Assembly: GCA_030606635.1 (NCBI GenBank)
Contig: JAUWGA010000123.1
Span: 1 to 5,428 of the forward strand
Direction: 5' to 3'
Length of the DNA stretch: 5,428 nt
Source of the DNA: Methanosarcinales archaeon
GTDB lineage: Archaea; Halobacteriota; Methanosarcinia; Methanosarcinales; Methanogasteraceae
Each line of letters opens with the position of its first letter. Position 1 is the first letter of the stretch. Shown piece after piece: positions 1-5,428 of this stretch. Both the position numbers and the translations under genes were made by a program. The notes under the pieces were generated by a model that saw nothing but the letters and a program-made list of their open reading frames with translations, did no database searches and was not told the DNA's origin.

Positions 1-11
1 CGTCAAAAAAG

Positions 12-25
12 TTTAATTGATATTA
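12..25 (+). promoter_or_regulatory. Probable TATA region of cfbB/cbiA
   Basis: TTTAATTGATATTA is AT-rich and follows a purine run (aaaaaag) that could serve as BRE. Depending on which part is used as box A, transcription would start at about 42-48, leaving a leader of roughly 8-14 bases before the ATG at 56. The upstream sequence is cut by the window edge. Confidence 0.35.
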
Positions 26-41
26 CAACCTCTTTCACACA

Positions 42-59
42 ATGATCAAATCACAATGA
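42..59 (+). promoter_or_regulatory. Possible five-codon upstream ORF overlapping the cfbB/cbiA start
   Basis: An ATG at 42 reads MIKSQ and stops at a TGA (57-59) that overlaps the main ATG (56-58) as ATGA. It lies at the distance from TTTAATTG (12-19) that marks the start codon of the other leaderless genes here. If used, the main gene would be translated by termination-reinitiation. So short an ORF can easily arise by chance. Confidence 0.2.
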
Positions 60-1459
60 CACAAAATAACACCCCCAGAGTGCTCATCGCTGCTGATCGG
101 TCGTCTGCAGGAAAGACCACAGTCTGCACCGGGATCATGGCTGCGCTTAGCAAGCATCTGGACGTGCAGCCGTTTAAGGTGGGTCTCGATTACATCGATC
201 CGAGTTACCACACACTCGCGTGTGGAAACCGGTGCAGGAACCTTGACGGATACCTGATGACACAAGACGCTGTGCTCGAGACGTATGCCCATGCGATGAA
301 TGATGGAAATGCGGATTTAGCTATCATCGAGGGAGTTCGGGGGTTATACGAAGGATTCGAGGGGTTGAGCGATCTTGGAAGCACGGCTCAGGTCGCAAAG
401 GCACTGAAATGTCCTGTGATCCTCTTAATCGATGCGAGGAGCATCACACGAAGCGCAGCCGCGGTGGTCATGGGCTACAGGGCGTTTGATCCTGCGGTTG
501 ATATCAGGGGCGTGATCCTCAACAAGATCGGAAGCGGAAGACACGCTGAAAAGGCGGTATCCGCTATCGAGCACTACACTGGCATCCCGGTCATCGGCAC
601 GGTTCCAAGAGACGATGCCATGGGGCTTACGATGCGGCACCTGGGCTTGGTTCCTGTGAACGAGGGCAGGCAGTCCCCTGAATTCAGGGAGCGCATCTCT
701 AAGATAACAGAGATCGTTTCAGAAAACATCGATCTTGAGCGGCTGACCGATATCGCAGAGACTGCGGAACCGCTGGAGGTCGGAGAACCTTCAATCTTTG
801 AGGGAGGGGGTGCCAGCGGCAGGGCGAAGGTTAGGATCGGTGTTGCGCTTGATGAGGCGTTTAATTTCTATTATGCGGATAACCTCGATCTTATGAGGTT
901 TCATGGTGCAGATATCGTCTATTTCAGTCCGCTCCACGACAGAGCACTCCCTGACGTGGACGGCATCTACATAGGCGGCGGCTATCCCGAACTCTTTGCA
1001 AGGGAACTCGAAGCGAACAAGCGCATACGGCAGGGCATACGAAAGGCATCAGCAGGTGGCATGCCGATATACGGCGAGTGCGGCGGGCTGATGTATCTTG
1101 CAGAGCAGATCGTCACAAAGAGCGGCATGCACGGGATGTCTGGCGAGGCGTTCGAGATGGTCGGCGCAATCCCGGCCACGGTTGAGATGGGCGGCAAGGT
1201 CGTGAGTTACAATATCGGCTCGTTCACGACGGATACGCCGATCGGGGGAGTCGGTGACTCGTTTAAGGGGCATGAGTTCCATCATTCGTCGATCACGGAT
1301 ATCGGCGATGCCACCTTTGCGATCCGGCTTACGCGCGGGGTCGGGATCAAGGACGGCTGGGACGGGATCATGGTCGAGAAGACGCTTGCAGGATATGCGC
1401 ACCTCCATGCATGTTCGTACCTGCGGTTCGCTGAAGCGTTTGTTGATGCGTGCCTGTAA
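56..1459 (+). CDS. cfbB: Ni-sirohydrochlorin (or cobyrinate) a,c-diamide synthase
   Basis: This 467-aa protein has the full CobB/CbiA-family layout. The family uses ATP and glutamine to amidate the a and c acetate side chains of a tetrapyrrole: Ni-sirohydrochlorin on the way to coenzyme F430 (CfbB) or cobyrinate on the way to cobamides (CbiA). The N-terminal dethiobiotin-synthetase-like domain has a P-loop DRSSAGKTT (residues 14-22, Lys20), the substrate/ATP motif KVGLDYIDP (41-49) and EGVRGLYEG (92-100). A linker (about 240-258) leads to a class I glutamine amidotransferase domain with GGGYPELF (307-314), nucleophile Cys342 in GECGG, GHEFHHS (405-411) and HLH (449-451). Length is normal for the family. 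I start at the ATG at 56 because homology begins right after it; an in-frame TTG at 17 adds only 13 unrelated residues. There is no Shine-Dalgarno sequence. The gene ends in tandem stops TAATGA, 25 bases from the convergent pheT stop. The EGVRGLYEG form and methanogen-like context lead me to prefer CfbB, but CbiA cannot be excluded; the family call is very secure. Confidence 0.9.
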   Translation: MTQNNTPRVLIAADRSSAGKTTVCTGIMAALSKHLDVQPFKVGLDYIDPSYHTLACGNRCRNLDGYLMTQDAVLETYAHAMNDGNADLAIIEGVRGLYEGFEGLSDLGSTAQVAKALKCPVILLIDARSITRSAAAVVMGYRAFDPAVDIRGVILNKIGSGRHAEKAVSAIEHYTGIPVIGTVPRDDAMGLTMRHLGLVPVNEGRQSPEFRERISKITEIVSENIDLERLTDIAETAEPLEVGEPSIFEGGGASGRAKVRIGVALDEAFNFYYADNLDLMRFHGADIVYFSPLHDRALPDVDGIYIGGGYPELFARELEANKRIRQGIRKASAGGMPIYGECGGLMYLAEQIVTKSGMHGMSGEAFEMVGAIPATVEMGGKVVSYNIGSFTTDTPIGGVGDSFKGHEFHHSSITDIGDATFAIRLTRGVGIKDGWDGIMVEKTLAGYAHLHACSYLRFAEAFVDACL

Positions 1460-1484
1460 TGAACCTGCTCCAGATCCGGGGTGA

Positions 1485-3095
1485 TCACAGCCCCCACATC
1501 TCAAACCCGATGACCGGCTGGTCCAGCCCGAAGTTCAGTATCACCCCGGGATGTATCTCCCCAAAGACTCCGGCACGCCTGCCGCCAGCGATAATGTCAG
1601 CACGCCTGCCCTTGATAAACGCAGGGTCATCCGACTCGGTGATCTCGTAAGCAACCACTCGTTCGTGCATCACAGCATCCACCATTGATCTGATCTCGCT
1701 GAAGTTCGCATGAGGGTCGATTGAGACCGCGGCAAGATGCACCGCATTCCTGCCGGAAGCGACCACATCCCCGACCTCGAAGATGCGCTGCGGCAGTTCC
1801 CGGTGCTGGTTAAACGAGAGTATCTCAAGCAGGTTCGGAAGGATCGTCGTGCGCAGCATCGTCTGCTCTATTGTGATCGGGTGCATGACCTGTGTGGCGC
1901 TTGTGTGCGGTCTCTGCATCTTCTCGAAATGCACAGTCTCGCTTGTTAGCGTAAACGGCATGACCTCGTAAAAACCGAGCCCCACCATGATATCGCGAAG
2001 ACCCGCCTTTGCGAGGGACATGGGGTGCTCTTCCCCGATGGTCATCGTTTCAGGAAGTAAAGGCGCGATTCTTTCGTACCCATACCCGATCGCAACATCC
2101 TCGAATATATCATAATCATGCATGATGTCTGCACGGTACGCGGGCACGCTCACCTCGATCGCATCGTCTCGAAGGGGTACCGCCCCAAAGCGCATCCTCC
2201 TGAGGCACTGCATGATCTGGTCGCGGCTAATAGTAAGCCCGAGCAGAGCGTGTGCATCCCCAACCGCGATCCGGCGTGTCACGGGATTGAGGTTCGGTGT
2301 CGTGCATCCGGTATCAGGCGCCTCAATCTTTACAGACTCAATCTTCCCGCCGCGTTCAGCGAGTGCGGTCGTCACGATGTTTAATGCAACAGATACTGAT
2401 TTGTCCGTGCCGGTAACCTCGATGAATATATCTTCAGTTTCAGCCCTCACGCGAGTCAATGTCCCGTTGATGATCGGCGGAAATGACAGCACGTTTCCGA
2501 GAGAATCGAGAATAAGAGGATATTTATCGAATTTTTCGACGAGGGTTGCGAATTTGACCCCTTTCGGATGCTCTGTGAGAATCTCGTCCATCGACATCGG
2601 GACATCGAAATCGAGAGGGATGAATTCGAAGGAAGGGTCTGCTGCGATGTACTCAAACGGCGGCGTCACATAGTCGAGATCGTGAACACCGATCGATACC
2701 TTCGAGCGGTTGCGCCCGATTCCCCAGTGCAGATCCTCTTGCAGGCTCATCAGCGACTCTATGGAGTATGGGGTGAATTTGACACCCTTTACCACCGCAC
2801 ACGCAAGATGCGGGCGTATCTTTCCGATCTCGTTATCGGATGCGATCGTAATCCCCGACTGCCCGACCTCGTACTCAGGAATGCCTGTTTCGATATCGAG
2901 AAAACCGCGCATAGCCCGGGCTACGCCTTCGACGCTGTATAGGTCAGGGCGGTCAGGAAAGAACTCGATATCCACGTAATCGTCATATACGCGCTCGATG
3001 TCGGCACCGATCATCGGGATGCGGTCGAGTATCGTATCCCGATCCGCCCCGATCAGATTCTCAAGATCGGTGTAATAGAGGGTGATTACTGGCAT
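1485..3095 (-). CDS. pheT: Phenylalanyl-tRNA synthetase, beta subunit (archaeal type)
   Basis: This is the beta chain of the cytoplasmic alpha2-beta2 enzyme that charges tRNA-Phe. In this family the alpha chain carries the catalytic site and the beta chain contributes tRNA binding and editing. The 536-aa length matches archaeal/eukaryotic PheT, far shorter than the ~800-aa bacterial form, and the N-terminal EMAP-like tRNA-binding domain of bacteria is absent. Visible landmarks are FPDRPDLYSVEG (46-57), the B3/B4 editing region with DLHWGIGRNRSKVSIGVHD (121-139) and LSFPPIINGTLT (203-214), the B5 domain with VPAYRADIMHDYDIFEDVA (317-335, acidic metal-binding positions), and a class II synthetase-like C-terminal core with RTTILPNLL (415-423), RIFEVGDV (437-444) and FGEIHPGV (511-518). 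The ATG at 3095 gives the expected N-terminus MPVITLYY. It follows ccmC by 25 bases on the same strand, without a Shine-Dalgarno sequence. No pheS is in the window. Confidence 0.97.
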   Translation of the reverse strand: MPVITLYYTDLENLIGADRDTILDRIPMIGADIERVYDDYVDIEFFPDRPDLYSVEGVARAMRGFLDIETGIPEYEVGQSGITIASDNEIGKIRPHLACAVVKGVKFTPYSIESLMSLQEDLHWGIGRNRSKVSIGVHDLDYVTPPFEYIAADPSFEFIPLDFDVPMSMDEILTEHPKGVKFATLVEKFDKYPLILDSLGNVLSFPPIINGTLTRVRAETEDIFIEVTGTDKSVSVALNIVTTALAERGGKIESVKIEAPDTGCTTPNLNPVTRRIAVGDAHALLGLTISRDQIMQCLRRMRFGAVPLRDDAIEVSVPAYRADIMHDYDIFEDVAIGYGYERIAPLLPETMTIGEEHPMSLAKAGLRDIMVGLGFYEVMPFTLTSETVHFEKMQRPHTSATQVMHPITIEQTMLRTTILPNLLEILSFNQHRELPQRIFEVGDVVASGRNAVHLAAVSIDPHANFSEIRSMVDAVMHERVVAYEITESDDPAFIKGRRADIIAGGRRAGVFGEIHPGVILNFGLDQPVIGFEMWGL

Positions 3096-3117
3096 GGTAG
3101 AGACTTAAGCGCGGTTG

Positions 3118-3125
3118 TAATTAAG
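3118..3125 (-). promoter_or_regulatory. Weak TATA-like element before pheT
   Basis: CTTAATTA on the minus strand spans -30 to -23 from the pheT ATG and overlaps the ccmC stop codon. It is weaker than the boxes of the divergent promoter, but the spacing is identical and pheT lacks a Shine-Dalgarno sequence, so pheT may have its own leaderless promoter in addition to read-through from ccmC. Confidence 0.35.
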
Positions 3126-3819
3126 GATTACGAGAAGATGCGGATTCGGCAAGAGCGCGTTCATTATCCATCCTGATAGTGAGCAGCGAGAGGTATAATA
3201 ATGTGTATGCTAATATATTAATGAGGAGCGTGTACACGATGATCGGGCTATCGATGCCGCCACCCTCACCGGTCAGGTCGGGATGATACAACGGAGGCCA
3301 GAGTTTGATCGAGAGGTAACTCATCGGAACCGCTGCGAATGCGATGATTCCGAATACTGATGATGAACGTGCACGGCTCTCTGACTCCATCGCACGCCGC
3401 AATGTTATGTACGATACATACAGCAAAAACAAGATGAGTTGAAAGGTAAGGCGTGGAGTCCAGTCCCAGTAGATCCCCCATGCTCCCTTTGCCCACAGCA
3501 TACCGCTTAGGAGATTGAGAGCGCAGAAAACAGCGCCAATTTCAGCAGAAGATGCCGCATAGACATCCCATTTTATATGAGATGTTTGGAGGTACCTGAT
3601 GCTTGCTACGAATACCAGGAAGAACGCCAGATATGAAACCCATGCGAGCGGGACATGGAAATAGAATATCCTGTAACTCTGGATCTGGTTTTGCCATTCA
3701 TCATCGCCCAATAGCGGCGGGCGTTCACCAGGGTTGATTGCTGGGCTCGTGAAGACCATGTAGGTCGCCGCGATCAGGACTATAGCAGTTATCAGGTAGA
3801 GTATCGTACGTTTATTCAT
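3121..3819 (-). CDS. ccmC: Cytochrome c maturation haem-handling protein CcmC
   Basis: CcmC is an integral membrane protein that, in system I cytochrome c maturation, binds haem on the outer face of the membrane and passes it to the chaperone CcmE. This 232-aa version has six hydrophobic segments (about 6-24, 55-78, 88-108, 121-140, 152-172, 190-213). It shows the two flanking haem-ligand histidine positions, His55 in YFHVPLAW and His179 in LYHPD, and a tryptophan-rich loop WGIYWDWTPRLT (114-125) matching the WWD region. Length agrees with CcmC (~240 aa), not with the much larger CcmF. The family motif usually reads W-G-x-W-W-x-W-D-x-R-L-T; here Tyr117 and Thr121 replace a Trp and the Asp. 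I chose the ATG at 3819 because it lies two bases after the stop of the preceding small ORF. A start at 3840 would add seven residues and overlap that ORF. No ccmA, B, E or F is visible in the window. Family call is strong; CcsA-like relatives are less likely. Confidence 0.9.
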   Translation of the reverse strand: MNKRTILYLITAIVLIAATYMVFTSPAINPGERPPLLGDDEWQNQIQSYRIFYFHVPLAWVSYLAFFLVFVASIRYLQTSHIKWDVYAASSAEIGAVFCALNLLSGMLWAKGAWGIYWDWTPRLTFQLILFLLYVSYITLRRAMESESRARSSSVFGIIAFAAVPMSYLSIKLWPPLYHPDLTGEGGGIDSPIIVYTLLINILAYTLLYLSLLTIRMDNERALAESASSRNP

Positions 3820-3821
3820 AT

Positions 3822-3962
3822 TTACAGGTAAGCCATCCATTCAGCCATCGAGTACTCGAATCCTTCCATCAATTCGAAATCGACCGCCCCGAGCGGCAGG
3901 GGTTCGTTCTTGCATAACCGTGTTGTTCCACATTGTTTGTAGCATGCCCTGCATGGTTCCAT
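3822..3962 (-). CDS. Small Cys-rich protein of unknown function, coupled to ccmC
   Basis: I do not recognise this 46-aa ORF. Its N-terminus MEPCRACYKQCG carries four cysteines in total (Cys4, 7, 11 and 17), spaced C-x2-C-x3-C-x5-C, followed by an acidic, aromatic C-terminal half ending in MAEWMAYL. There is no CxxCH haem motif, signal peptide or membrane segment. Three things support it as a gene. A TATA element (TTTAATAT) lies at -30 to -23 from the ATG, the usual distance to an archaeal transcription start. The stop TAA is followed after two bases by the ccmC ATG, suggesting translational coupling. The cysteines are clustered as in metal- or disulfide-binding peptides. A longer reading from an ATG at 4037 would run through the TATA box and is unlikely. 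A role in cytochrome c maturation is inferred from position only. Confidence 0.55.
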   Translation of the reverse strand: MEPCRACYKQCGTTRLCKNEPLPLGAVDFELMEGFEYSMAEWMAYL

Positions 3963-3982
3963 GAAAGTTGATGCGGCACCTG

Positions 3983-3992
3983 ATATATTAAA
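3983..3992 (-). promoter_or_regulatory. TATA box of the Cys-rich ORF/ccmC pair
   Basis: On the minus strand this reads TTTAATATAT. Its first eight bases lie at -30 to -23 from the ATG at 3962, the same spacing as the divergent zinc-ribbon gene. This predicts a leaderless transcript starting at the Cys-rich ORF and running into ccmC. Confidence 0.6.
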
Positions 3993-4000
3993 CGCTTGGG

Positions 4001-4030
4001 TGCGGCGGCGGGTCATGAACGTCCGCCCCG
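4001..4030. repeat. Imperfect palindrome between two divergent TATA boxes
   Basis: Two 15-base arms meet at TCATGA (4013-4018), with 10 of 15 positions matching between the left arm and the reverse complement of the right. The centre (4015/4016) is at the midpoint between the outer edges of the opposed TATA boxes (3992 and 4040). The block is GC-rich between AT-rich promoters. It could be an operator for a dimeric regulator acting on both genes, but with five mismatches per arm it may be chance. Confidence 0.3.
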
Positions 4031-4039
4031 ATAACAATA

Positions 4040-4047
4040 TTTATATA
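4040..4047 (+). promoter_or_regulatory. TATA box of the zinc-ribbon gene
   Basis: TTTATATA matches the archaeal box A consensus and is preceded by an A-rich stretch (acaata, 4034-4039) in the place of a BRE. It spans -30 to -23 relative to the ATG at 4070, so transcription should begin at or within a base or two of the start codon, giving a leaderless mRNA. Confidence 0.75.
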
Positions 4048-4069
4048 CCACTACACAATAATAATCTAT

Positions 4070-4198
4070 ATGGACGATATTGATCAATCACTGGTCTACT
4101 TCGTATGTGGTGTGTGCGGGTTCACGTTCCAAGCAGATCCGAACTTCATTCCGGTCACCTGCCCACAGTGTGGGAGCGAGAATGTCGCGCGGACCTGA
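4070..4198 (+). CDS. Small zinc-ribbon protein
   Basis: This short gene encodes 42 residues with two CxxC knuckles, CGVC (Cys13, Cys16) and CPQC (Cys31, Cys34), 14 residues apart, each followed by glycine (VCGVCGF and CPQCGSE). This is a classic four-cysteine zinc ribbon (or rubredoxin-like iron site) occupying nearly the whole protein. Such mini-ribbons act in nucleic-acid or protein binding, and the exact role here is unknown. It resembles RNA polymerase subunit RpoP in size and spacing but lacks the basic ending typical of RpoP. The start is supported by a strong TATA box TTTATATA at exactly -30 to -23 and the absence of a Shine-Dalgarno sequence, indicating a leaderless mRNA. It is divergent from the Cys-rich ORF/ccmC pair and convergent with rpoA2, whose stop lies 15 bases away. 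Confidence 0.8.
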   Translation: MDDIDQSLVYFVCGVCGFTFQADPNFIPVTCPQCGSENVART

Positions 4199-4213
4199 AA
4201 TGGAACTATGAGC

Positions 4214-5350
4214 TCACGCAGGCGGCTTTGCGACCAGGTTCACATCCCCGGTTCCGAGATTAATCGGCTGCCCGACGATTACGTTCTCGGTGACGCCCTT
4301 TAACTCATCGATGTCACCGCGTATGCCCGCATCGATCAGGTGATTCACGGTCACCTCGAATGCAGCCCGAGCGAGGATGCTTGCCTTCTCGCCTGATAGT
4401 CCGTGCCTTCCGATCTGCTTGACCGCCCCGTCACAGGTCATCATGTCTGCTGCAAGCATGATGTGTTTTACATCCACGTTTAACCCCTGTTCGCGCAGGG
4501 TCTCCATGATCTCCTTTACAATTGAGTTTCTGGCAGCCTCGATCCCGAAGACCTCGCACATCTCGCCTGGGTGGTTGGAGGTCGTTCGGGCAGGGTCGAC
4601 GCCCTCGATATCGAAAATCTCCTGAAGTGCCGTGCCTTCGGTATAGAGCACGTATTCAGAACCTTCCTTCTGTATAACCACCCTTGGGATCGCCTCAATG
4701 CCTTTGATCAGTACTTTCTTAAGATTCCTGCCCAACTGAACCAGAGAACCAAGATTGGACTCCTTCGGACTGAGGCTGAGCGTGTACCCCTCCACCTCGA
4801 TCGGAATCTTTAGTTTGGCTTCGAGTTTTTCGATGATGTCGGATAGTGTCAGGTCTCGTTCATACAGGGTATCCTCATCCACTTCGATTAAGATCACCAA
4901 ATTTGCGCGGTCTGTAATAATTCCGCCCAGATCTGCGATGGTCGTCTTCTGGAGCTCCCATGCAACATCATGGGCTTTCTTTTTGCTTGCGCCGTCTCTC
5001 AGATACACGGTCATCACCGGTGTACTCGGATTCTTTCGTGCATCAAGGATCTCGATCAACCTCGGGAGCCCGAGCGTTACGTTGATCTCGGCGACACCGG
5101 CATAATGGAAGGTACGCATCGTCATCTGTGTACCGGGTTCGCCTATCGACTGCGCGGCGACCACGCCGACAGGATCACACGGCTCGATGCAAGCAGACGC
5201 ATACCCGCTCATAACATGGTCGATGATCCCATCCAGTTGTTTCCTGGTCGGTTTGACTTCCACGAGCTCCTCGCGCAGGGTATCCCTGATCTTTGGCGGC
5301 AATGAGAGCGTGCTTACACTCTTCTCGATACTATCTGCTGTTACGGTCAT
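4214..5350 (-). CDS. rpoA2: DNA-directed RNA polymerase subunit A'' (RpoA2)
   Basis: This is the C-terminal part of the largest RNA polymerase subunit, which archaea encode separately from A'. At 378 aa it is of usual length. It contains the trigger-loop region QSIGEPGTQMTMRTFHYAG (67-85), the following EINVTLGLPRLIEILDARK (88-106), the NHPGEMCEVFGIEAARN stretch (259-275) and the conserved RHGLSGEKASILARAAFE block (315-332) near the jaw/clamp C-terminus. No intein interrupts the trigger-loop region, a site where some archaeal homologues carry one. The ATG overlaps the stop of rpoA1 (ATGA), and a perfect GGAGGT lies six bases upstream, so both start and operon are well fixed. The N-terminal ~50 residues precede the first strongly conserved block, as in other A'' chains. 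Downstream it converges on the zinc-ribbon gene. Confidence 0.98.
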   Translation of the reverse strand: MTVTADSIEKSVSTLSLPPKIRDTLREELVEVKPTRKQLDGIIDHVMSGYASACIEPCDPVGVVAAQSIGEPGTQMTMRTFHYAGVAEINVTLGLPRLIEILDARKNPSTPVMTVYLRDGASKKKAHDVAWELQKTTIADLGGIITDRANLVILIEVDEDTLYERDLTLSDIIEKLEAKLKIPIEVEGYTLSLSPKESNLGSLVQLGRNLKKVLIKGIEAIPRVVIQKEGSEYVLYTEGTALQEIFDIEGVDPARTTSNHPGEMCEVFGIEAARNSIVKEIMETLREQGLNVDVKHIMLAADMMTCDGAVKQIGRHGLSGEKASILARAAFEVTVNHLIDAGIRGDIDELKGVTENVIVGQPINLGTGDVNLVAKPPA

Positions 5351-5428
5351 TCTGGTACCTCCATCACGTCCTTTACAATTCGCTGTATATGGGTGCGATC
5401 GAAGCCGCGTGACGGGTCGACTCCGTCC
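5347..5428 (-). CDS. rpoA1: DNA-directed RNA polymerase subunit A' (RpoA1), C-terminal end only
   Basis: The right edge of the window holds the last 26 codons of the gene directly upstream of rpoA2. They read DGVDPSRGF at the window edge and end in VKDVMEVPE before a TGA that overlaps the rpoA2 ATG by two bases. The DGVDP motif is the family's usual (E)DGxDP segment just before the A'/A'' split. Together with position and overlap this identifies RpoA1, the part of the largest polymerase subunit that holds the active-site aspartates; those lie outside the window. The gene is cut by the window edge, not broken. Confidence 0.9.
   Translation of the reverse strand, partial: DGVDPSRGFDRTHIQRIVKDVMEVPE
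5357..5362 (-). promoter_or_regulatory. Shine-Dalgarno site of rpoA2
   Basis: GGAGGT lies inside the last codons of rpoA1, six bases before the rpoA2 ATG, and matches the archaeal anti-Shine-Dalgarno CCTCC. It decides the rpoA2 start and allows re-initiation after the overlapping rpoA1 stop. It is the only strong ribosome binding site I find in front of a gene here. Confidence 0.9.

Noticed and set aside
17..55. TTG start adding 13 residues to cfbB/cbiA
   Set aside because: The extra residues show no family resemblance, overlap the probable TATA region and have no ribosome binding site; the ATG at 56 fits the family N-terminus.
1460..1484. Terminator between the convergent cfbB/cbiA and pheT
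   Set aside because: The 25 bases hold no T-run or hairpin, so termination signals, if any, are not recognisable here.
1049..1504. A 151-codon open frame on the minus strand opposite cfbB/cbiA
   Set aside because: It lies antisense to the conserved amidotransferase domain and overlaps the pheT end, with no family features.
2122..2673. A 183-codon open frame on the plus strand opposite pheT
   Set aside because: It is antisense to conserved pheT codons and shows no recognisable domain; it is a by-product of pheT codon composition.
3820..3840. Longer ccmC starting at the ATG at 3840
   Set aside because: It would overlap the Cys-rich ORF and adds seven residues before an N-terminus that already leads straight into the first membrane segment; the ATG at 3819 follows the upstream stop by two bases.
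3963..4037. N-terminal extension of the Cys-rich ORF to an ATG at 4037
   Set aside because: The extension translates through the TATA element and the palindrome and looks like ordinary promoter DNA.
4070..4198. Annotation of the zinc-ribbon gene as RNA polymerase subunit P (rpoP)
   Set aside because: Size and cysteine spacing are similar, but the typical basic ending of RpoP is missing; closeness to rpoA2 is convergent, not operonic.

Overview
This window is archaeal. It carries the 3' tip of one gene and the whole of the next for the split largest subunit of archaeal RNA polymerase (RpoA1/A' then RpoA2/A''), and a phenylalanyl-tRNA synthetase beta chain of the short (~540 aa) archaeal type. 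The other genes are a CfbB/CbiA-family amidotransferase (coenzyme F430 or cobamide synthesis), a CcmC-type haem handling protein of cytochrome c maturation, and two small cysteine-rich proteins. A CfbB-like enzyme together with cytochrome c maturation fits a cytochrome-bearing methanogen or anaerobic methane/alkane oxidiser of the Methanosarcinales/ANME/Syntrophoarchaeum kind. This placement is an inference: if the first gene is CbiA rather than CfbB, other Euryarchaeota such as Archaeoglobi remain possible.

Layout. Bases 56-1459 (+) hold cfbB/cbiA. It converges on pheT (1485-3095, -) across only 25 bases. Upstream of pheT on the same strand lie ccmC (3121-3819, -) and a 46-residue Cys-rich ORF (3822-3962, -) that ends two bases before the ccmC start, so the two look like a translationally coupled pair. 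A 107-base divergent intergenic region (3963-4069) holds two opposed TATA boxes and an imperfect palindrome centred between them. The rightward gene (4070-4198, +) encodes a 42-residue zinc-ribbon protein. It converges across 15 bases on rpoA2 (4214-5350, -), whose ATG overlaps the rpoA1 stop as ATGA. Coding density is very high and no stretch over 300 bases lacks a gene. I see no tRNA, rRNA, CRISPR array, insertion sequence or convincing terminator.

How it works together. The genes are mostly housekeeping: transcription (rpoA1-rpoA2), translation (pheT), tetrapyrrole cofactor synthesis (cfbB/cbiA) and haem delivery to cytochrome c (ccmC). The most interesting signal is how genes start. The zinc-ribbon gene, the Cys-rich ORF and, more weakly, pheT each have a TATA-like element at exactly -30 to -23 from the start ATG and no Shine-Dalgarno sequence, as expected for leaderless transcripts. 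rpoA2, internal to an operon, has a textbook GGAGGT instead. The same spacing applied to the first gene leads to an out-of-frame five-codon mini-ORF whose stop overlaps the cfbB/cbiA start. The Cys-rich ORF coupled to ccmC, and a CcmC tryptophan motif lacking its usual aspartate, are the best candidates for undescribed biology.
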